From: Takifugu bimaculatus
Taxonomy: Eukaryota; Chordata; Actinopteri; Tetraodontiformes; Tetraodontidae
Assembly (NCBI GenBank): GCA_004026145.2
Contig: SWLE01000485.1
Location: 1 to 64,000 of the forward strand
Direction: 5' to 3'
DNA: 64,000 nt
Of this stretch, positions 49,301 through 58,300 are shown piece by piece. The position numbers and the translations under genes are program-made. The notes below the pieces were generated by a model that saw nothing but the letters and a program-made list of their open reading frames with translations, had not been told where the DNA came from and searched no databases. Positions within the stretch are counted from its first letter, which is position 1. Each line of letters starts with the position of its first letter.

Positions 49301-52300
49301 GACCTCTGCTGAACCACAAACAGTGAAAAGGATCTTCTCTTGATCATGAACAGAGTCTCTTAGGCCATCATTGATCGTAGCTGCATTATGAACTATGCTA
49401 TCATGATCCAGACTGTCTGCAGAAGAACACAGGTCACCTGTTTCTGGTTCAACAGAAGGATGGGGGAGCTGGGCCTCTCCTTCATTTTTGTTTGACTGAA
49501 ACAAGTTAAGGTACGTGGGGGGAGGTGTTACAGCGTGTGAGCTCTCTGGAGATCTAACAGGTGATTCAAAGAGGTTACTGGGTTGGCATGAGGCTTCATC
49601 AGTGGCAGGACTGGGCTCCCCTGTTAAAGGACAAGCTGGAAGAGAGGCAGCTGAGATTGTAGGCATCTGACTGGTATGTTGAGGACTGTGACTTACTGAC
49701 CTCGTTTCGAGCATGTCATTAGGTTCTGTGCAACATAAAAAGCTGTCACAAGGCCTCTGGGGTGGGAGAGGAACCATAGCTTCACTGGGGTGTGGAGAAA
49801 GGCTTTGAAGTGTGGGTGTGGAAGGAACAGAAGCTAGGCTGAGATGATCTGTGTCAAGTCTGCCACTTAAAGCAGGAGTAAGACTCTTTGGGAGTTTGTC
49901 ATCTGTGTCACTGGTTGCCATTGGCGATACATTGGAGACGGGGCTAAGAGAGTCCTGACTTTTTTCCAGGGTATGCCTTTTCTCAGCAGGTCCCATCTGG
50001 ATGGGGAAACAGTCCAAAGACAACACCTCACTTTTGTTGTCGCATTTAAAAGTGACTTCTGACTGGACAACAAACTGAGATGACCCTAACTTGAGCTGGG
50101 AGGGCACTGGGCTAGAGGGCTGTGAGACACTGCACTTGATGGGAGGCTGAGATGGTGACGGGCTGCATGGAGCAGACAAAGACTTTGGAGAGGCCTGTTT
50201 GATTACTGTCCTCGTTGACCTACAATAGACTGGTGAGCAGTCTCGGTCCGACTTGAAAATGGTGTGAGCGTCCCTACGGGGTAACAGAACTTGACTAGTT
50301 GATTCAGAACCTTCCTGGACTAGGGGGGGTTCAGGATCTTCTGCAGGATGTGGCGTTAGTTCTGATACACAGTCTTGTGCAGGTCTAAGCAGCGGAAGGC
50401 TTTGCTGGCATGGAGTGTCTGGTGGTGGTGTTTGCTGAATGTTGGAGAGTCCTGGCTGAAGCTGCATCTGACTGGGAGAAGGGGCATCGCTACACAACAT
50501 GAAACTTTCCTGCTCTGGACTATGTGGAAATGTTGTAGCTGTACACTGGTCTTCAGGGGAACTACTGATAGTACTAGTGGCTGAGTGGTGGCCGAGTTGA
50601 TCAGAGCTATTCTGAATTTCGTTTAAATTGTCAGAACTCTGATGCATTCTTGCAGGGCCGATAATGCAAATGTTGGGCCTATCCTGGACTGCTATTTGAT
50701 CGGGAGCAAGCGAAGGGTCTTCTGGGTGCTCTGTTGGAGAAGAGATAGTTCCCAAGTGGTTTTCTTGATTTGTAGAATCTGTCCTTTTTTCAGTATTAGC
50801 ATGTGAAGATACAGCAGTTACGTGAAGCTTTGCAGGCTCAAAATGAGAAGAAAGACCCTGTGGCGAGTCCAGGTTTTTAGCAAGAGTGGGTGCAGGACTA
50901 GGAGGAGCCTCTGTGGGATCACCGTGAAGCTGTGCAACATTACCAACAAGCTCTTTGGGCTCAGGACTGTGAGGGAGGTCTGTGGGGGGAAGTTGTGACG
51001 TTGGACTACGATGAAAATCGGGTGGATCAGCCTGAGTTTGTGATGGACTGTTCTGGATCTCTGTGGTTGTAAAACAAAGTAATGCAGGACTGTAGAGAAG
51101 CACAGAGTGTTCAGATTGATGTGTTGCAGGTGTACGTTCCACAGATTCAGGATGTTGATGGAGTTGTGCTGGGTCCTGATCGGGTGGCTCAAGACATTTC
51201 TCTGCTAGTTCAGCGTGAGATGGTGCATGATCACTGCCAGGTTCCACTGGGTCCTGATGAAATGGTGAACGCGAATCTGTGGGCGACTGCGTTTCAGGAT
51301 GATGCGAAGGACTGTGATGGAACTCTATGAGGTCCTCCTTAGGAGCAGCAGGACTCTGCTGGGGCTCTTTGGATTGAGGTTGAGGAGGTTCCGAATCAGA
51401 GTGGGGAGTAGATTGACCTGGTTGAGATGGAGGGGGACAGTGATGGGGCTCTTCAGGATCCCGCTGAGGTGCAGCAGGGCACTGGCAGGACTCTGAAGGA
51501 GAAGGATGCCGGGGCTCAACTGGATCTTGGCGAGAGGCAGCAAGACTGGGCTCTGAATTGTAAGGCTGAGGTGTTGCAGGACGATCAAGCTGTTCACTTG
51601 GACTGTGCTGAGATGGGGGAGGGGTGCTATGAAGCTCCCGTGCACTCCTAGGAGATGCTAGAGAACAATGCTGCTGCACGAGGGCCTCCTGGTGTGGTGG
51701 TTCCTGAAAATAATGGATGTCTTTTGATTCAGATTCAGGTTGTGGAGATTGTTGGGCAGGACTTGTTGGCACAGCAGAACTGTGTTGGACCTCTGTGGAT
51801 TCTGCCCGACACGGTGCAGGATGAATATGTGGATCTGTGGTGTTCTGCTGAAGTGAGGGACTACATTGGGGTTCTGCTGGTAGTGGTGTACACTCAGGCT
51901 TTACTGGCTCCTGTGATGGCTCTGAAGAGATGAACTGGGCTGGAATATGGAGGGAGATAGTGTCTTTGTCGTCTGGATCTGTTGGCAGTGAAATGAAGAA
52001 ACTTGGTGGCTGCGTAGGCCGGTTGGGTACTAGTTCCCCTTCCTTAGGTCTGCAGGTAGAGCAGATATAATCTTCAGGTCCCACCCTGCCCTCTCTCTGC
52101 CATCCACTGGCACAATCAGTATGGACACACCTGCGCGAGAGAGAAAACTGAGAATGAGGTGCAAGACATGTTGGAAGAATTCTGAAGTGTGGTTTGACAT
52201 TGATGTGTGAGGTCTGAGTGGTTTTTAATACTGGACAGGAAGTTGTTCTCCTGAGAACTGAATTAAATAATGTCAATGGAAACGTAGGAAAAGTGTTATG

Positions 52301-55281
52301 CCCAACTATGGACGGATGGGAGAATTTTGAGGGTATTGATCAACCCACAGAATTTGAGCCACTGCTCAAGGGTGTCAAATGTCCAGATAAGGACCGAGGA
52401 CCGTCCGTCTCTCTGCAGCAGAATAATTAGACCTGTTAGGTTTCATCCATGTCTGTAATGTGTGAAGTGATGCTCAATAACGCAAGATTAAGCCAACACA
52501 TCCAGATCTGAAGCTTTTCTCTGCTCCACCAACGTGGTGAACCACATGTTCAGATCAATCATGAAGCTATTTGAGTTTTGGAAGTGCCATTTTTGAGCAC
52601 TGCGCATGGATCAGGTTAACTATTCTGAACATTACTCCTAGTTAACTGCATTCGATTAATGGCAGTTTAGCACAGTTTTGCTGATTTTGCCGTGTTTTTG
52701 GAACGTCCTATTTTTAGCTAAACAGAGTGGTGCTGTCACCAGGTCACATTATGGTTTCGGCTTTCACTGGTGCCACCAAGAACAGAGGTGAAATGCACCA
52801 CAAGGAGGAAACATACTTAAAAGTCTAAACTTTCAGATGAATCTGACCCAGTGGGAAATCCTTGTCAGATTTGTGATTTCTGAGCAGCCTGAAGGTCAGC
52901 AGGGAGCAACGCAGAACGTGCAAACGCAGATGTAGGTGAGATGTGGCTACCTGAAGCAGCAGATACAAGTCAGAGTCTCCTGTGGTTTGTAGGGTTCAGG
53001 GGAGCTGTCACAGACAGGACAAGGCAGAGCTGGGTCACATGGCTTGCACAGAAATGGGTGATTGGCCCACTGGCCTGATGACCTAACACCACATCGACGG
53101 CATATTCTACAGTTCTGAGGAAGACACAAATTAAAACTCAGTCTTGATTAGACAACACTACGTTTGTACGTGTGAGTTTGACTCACCTTGCAGCTCCAGC
53201 CAGTGCTTGGTCTGTGATCCAGGGGTGGTGTGAGACAGTGTGTATGGTAGGCCTTATCACAGCGCTCACACACCAGCAACGTTCCCTCAATCCCTCGTGA
53301 TCTAACACACAAATATAAGAAGAGTGACAATGGATTCACCTGCACTTCACACTCCAGCTCTGAAAATGGAATCGATCGAGTCATCTTGTGACCATTTTAG
53401 GGTTTAGATTGATTTTTGTCTGTAACTGAAAGCTCTTCAGTTTCAGAGAGCAGAGAAGAAACCAGTGGAAACTTAAATTTACAGCCAGTCAAATCCAGCT
53501 TTTTTGAAGCTTTTACTGTCTAAGTTCATATAATAGATAATAACAATAGATAATAATCATGCCTCGTATATGATTTTAATGTTTCCAATCTTATTTGAAC
53601 TGAAACAGATATATTTGAAAGGTTAACATTTAAAATAAGAAATGGAACAGCCAGGGCAGGATAGGAAAAAAAAACCCATTCCAGAACATTTTGGATCAAG
53701 TTGACCAAATGATGAATGTGATAATACGAGGTGGTCGAGCACAATCTGTCTCCACAGAAACATCTGACCTAAACAGCACAAAGCACCTGATGAAGGACAT
53801 TGAGGCAGGGTTCATTAGTCCTGATGTTAGCACAGATAAGTGGCTTTAAAATAACAACGGATCCTTCAGATTAGTGTTCTGACTCACAAACAGAAGGTAA
53901 ACACACTGATTTCAGAGGATCAAAGAGAGGGAGCAGTTGGTCTTCTGTCTGCTCAACGTATATAGAGATTCAAAACAATTATGGGAACACATTACTTTCT
54001 TCAATTGGATTTAATGTTTTTACAACAATCAGAAAATGGTTAATATCTGATAACTGCAACGAAGTATCGATGGAACGAAAGTATCGTGATACCTGCAGCC
54101 CTGGCAGACTCGACACTGTGGACACTGCCAGCCTGCTCGGCACAGGGGGGTGGGGACGACAGGAGGGTCCAGGCAATCCCCATGGTAACAGTCACCACAG
54201 CAACAGCACATCAACAAGCTGCCGGCATCACCACCGCTCAAACAACGTTTACACGGCAACGTCACTGCAGACAGACAAGAAGGTTCCACGAGGTTAGGTG
54301 AACGTGCACTGTCATCAAAGATTCACCGGGGGGGGGGGGCGTGTACCTGCAACCGAATGTTTTGTACACAGCAGGTGTCTTTCAGCCCAGTTCTGTTGCG
54401 CTCCGGCTGCTGCTGCACAAGGAAAGTGGTAGCTCCGCCCACAGTTTGCTTTGCAGCAACGCAGGGAAGCTCCAAGTCGTTGGCAGTAGGCGCACACCTG
54501 GAGAGAGGATGGCGAGACGACGTGTAAGACGCTGTGACCCAAATACAGGTGTTACACAAGCGAGGGCAGGGAAACAGACCTGTGTGCTTCCTGAATCAAT
54601 GGCTTTGTCCACGTAGAGCAACGACTGACCTTCGCCACAACAAACCCCCTCTGACCAGGCTGCACACTGCTGGTGAGCACAGCACTGACCTGCAAAGGCA
54701 CACACACACACAGACACACGCGCACATGCATGCACGCACGCACACACACGCACGCACGCACGCGCGCGGACACACACACGCACGCACACACACACAGTTT
54801 ATACTGAGCTGAATCCAATCGTGCATCTAACACCAGTTTGAACAGGACTGGTTTCCCAACATGACACTGAGGCTGTACCTGTGGGGTCAAACAGCGATTG
54901 GATGTTGAGATCATGCGGCAGGCCCACGGGTCCAAGCTGCTCCACAAACTCAGAGGAAGACTCTGTGGGCAGATGGTGGTTAACTTCACCACTTTCTTAG
55001 AAACAGTTCGGAAGTGGACCTGAAAGTGTGTTAGCGTGTCCCTCATGTTTCCTATTAAAAACATTTTTTATCATATATCTACGGTTTAAAGGAGTACAAC
55101 TCCACTGGTACACACACCAAACACTCATAAAAGAGATCTGAAAATGAAAAAACACCTTTCGTCTGTTATTAAAAATAATTATTAAACACGTGCGGCCAGA
55201 AATGCACTTAAAACAAGCTTTGATATCAGTAACTAACGTGAATGACAAGTACTTACCACACTGTTCTGGACTGCTGCACCT

Positions 55282-55342
<61 letters not shown>

Positions 55343-58300
55343 TTAATGGACTGTTGACTCTTCTCAAACATCCCATCCTTTCATGACTCAAAGGTGTGTA
55401 ACTCACGTGGATGGGGTCTGGCTCCCCCCGTAGCAGTAATCGTGGCAGTCGTTATCACAGTCGGAGGAGGCGCGCCGATTGAGGATGTGGAGCGGAATGT
55501 AGCCCGGCGTCGGGCCGAACACCATCAGGTGGCCCTGGCCCAGAGGGGCCTGGTTGTCACCGCGGTAACAGAACGCACACTGCTTCAAACTGCAGGATTA
55601 GAAACATGCATGAGTCCGGGACTAAAGGAACAATGCGAACAAATTAGAGGCCCATCATGGCCCATTTGTTCTCTTTTAGAGCTGTTAAAATGGTAAACAT
55701 GTTTTGTTCTAGGTTAATAGACATTTAGCAAAATCCCTTCATTTTCTGATGAGAGACAGAGACAGAAGATCCTCTGCCTGTCACCAATGACACACGTGGA
55801 AATGTGGCTGGAGTGAGCGAGGAGTGAGCGAGGAGAGTGAGCGAGGAGAGTGAGCGAGGAGAGATCACAAGGAGAGAGCGAGGAGAGTGAGCGAGGAGAG
55901 TGAGGAGAGATCACGAGGAGAGAGCGAGGAGAGTGAGCGAGGAGAGCGAGGAGAGATCACGAGAGAGCGAGGAGTGTGAGCGAGGAGAGAGCGAGGAGAG
56001 TGAGCGAGGAGAGAGCGAGGAGAGAGCGAGGAGAGTGAGCGAGGAGTGAGCGAGGAGAGTGAGCGAGGAGTGAGCGAGGAGAGATCACGAGGAGTGAGCG
56101 AGGAGAGTGAGCGAGGAGAGTGAGCGAGGAGAGAGCGAGGAGAGTGAGCGAGGAGAGATCACGAGGAGAGATCACGAGGAGAGATCACGAGGAGAGAGCG
56201 AGGAGAGTGAGCGAGGAGTGAGCGAGGAGAGATCACGAGGAGTAAGCGAGGAGAGAGCGAGGAGAGATCACGAGGAGTGAGCGAGGAGAGTGAGCGAGGA
56301 GAGATCACGAGGAGAGTGCGCGAGGAGAGATCACGAGGAGTGAGCGAGGAGAGTGAGCGAGGAGTGAGCGAGGAGAGTGAGCGAGGAGAGTGAGCGAGGA
56401 AAGATCACGAGGAGTGAGCGAGGAGAGTGAGCGAGAGTGAGCGAGGAGAGAGCGAGGAGAGAGAGCGAGGAGAGATCACGAGGAGAGAGCGAGGAGAGAT
56501 CACGAGGAGTGAGCGAGGAGAGTGAGCGAGGAGAGTGAGCGAGGAGATCACCAAGACCACGAGCGGTAAGGAGCAGATTCTGTCGCTCACGTTCTTCACC
56601 ACACTCATTTTAATAAAGGAATCTCCACAACATATCTGGGCCTTTTGAGGTGGTTACATTTCCTTCATCAATGACCATGTGGTCAGCAATACAGTCTGGA
56701 GTTGGAGGACCCAGAAGGCCCAGAAAGGTCAAAGGTTAAATGACGTAAAGCCTGGTCTAGTGTGCAGGAGGACTCTGACTGGACTGGATGGAGGGTTCGG
56801 CTGGACAGAGCTGAACCATCCAGAGAAATTGTTTGAGAGAACGGAGAAAGAAAGAGGTCAGAGGTCAGATCCCACTCCACCAGAGGATTTGAGTGGAAGG
56901 GAACATTTTCCTGACACTGAGAGTCTGAGCAGCTCTCTGCTGCAGAAACGTCCATGACCACATCTGGCCACACGTTCCTCCACCTCGACTCTCTCGGACC
57001 CACTGCACCACTGACACAAACCCTAACCCCCCCGGGGACCCCTTAGAGCGGCAGGACCTGGATAAGGTCACAGACTTTGGTACAAAGCAGGACAGCAGCA
57101 TCACATAAGCACTTACAACTTCTTGGAGTGAACCAGGATGGGTGGTCCTGAGCTCCCAGAGTCCTCAGACACATTCTGGTGGAACAGTGGAGACAGAGGG
57201 TCCTCATCGTCCAATCGGGGACAGGGGGAGGCCAAAGGACTGAAGGTGGGACTCTGCTCTGTAGAGCTGGAACCGCCCCCCTCTCTCTCTGCTGCTTTAT
57301 CACAATCAATCACCATGGAGACGGGGTTGCAGCTAAGGTCCAGGGAGCAGGGTTGTGGACTAGATGGAGCCGTTTCTGCTGAAGTGAAGACCAAGATCAG
57401 GGTGTGAGCTGCACAGCTCTCTCCGATTTCCACTGCACTAGCAGCTGGGTCTGAGCTGGGTTCTGGAAATCCAGATTCTTCACTCAGGTGGTCTGGGCTA
57501 GGCTCTGGTTTTGGACTTAAGTGGTTGGGTCCAGACTCAGGATCTGTCTGCAACTTTGGATTACTGTGGTCCTTGCTGGGCTCCTGATTTGGGCTCGGAC
57601 TGGTACCAGGGTTCCCTTCAGGTTCAGGATGTATGTGATCTTCAGCAGGTTCAGACGAGCGACCAAGATGGTCTTTGTTGTGCTCACATTCCAACCAAGG
57701 TTCTTTCAAGTCCTGGTCAGATTGTGAAATAAGGCCACCCTGGCTGGGTTCCGGTCCTGAAATGAAAGAAACCTGGAAGAGTGTGAGTTCTGGATTTGGG
57801 TCATCCTGGCTGGGTCCAGGGTCCACCTCAAATTCTGTTTTCACATCTTCCTGGCTGGGTTCAGGGTCCAGCTCAGGTTCTGGTTTGGGGTGGTCCTGGC
57901 TGGGTCCAGTGTCCACCTCAAATTCTGTTTTCACGTCTTCCTGGCTGGGTTCAGGGTCCAGGTCAGGTTCTGGTTTGGGGTGGTCCTGGCTGGGTCCAGG
58001 GTCCAGCTCAGGTTCTGCTTTTGAGTGGTCCTGGCTGGGACCAGGGTCCAGCTCATGTTCTGATTTGGTGTGGTCCTGGCTGGGTGCAGAGTCCGGCTCT
58101 GGTTCTGGTTTTGGGTCATCCTGGCTGGGACCAGGGTCAAGATCATGTTCTGATTTGGGGTGGTCCTGACTGGGAGTAGGGTCCACCTCAGGTTCTGCTT
58201 CTGGGTGGTCCTGGCTGGGTGCAGGGTCCGGTTCTGCTTTTGGGTGGTCCTGGCTGGGTTCAGGGTCCAGCTCAGGTTCTGGTTTTGAGTGGTCCTCGCT

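Noticed and set aside
51082..51933. Plus-strand frames opposite the giant kmt2c exon
   Set aside because: They are Gln/Leu-rich mirror readings of a Ser/Pro/His-rich exon whose minus frame is continuous for 3.8 kb.
54382..55371. Val/Cys-rich minus-strand frames (VCVCVCV...)
   Set aside because: They run through CA microsatellites; only their ends overlap real kmt2c exons.
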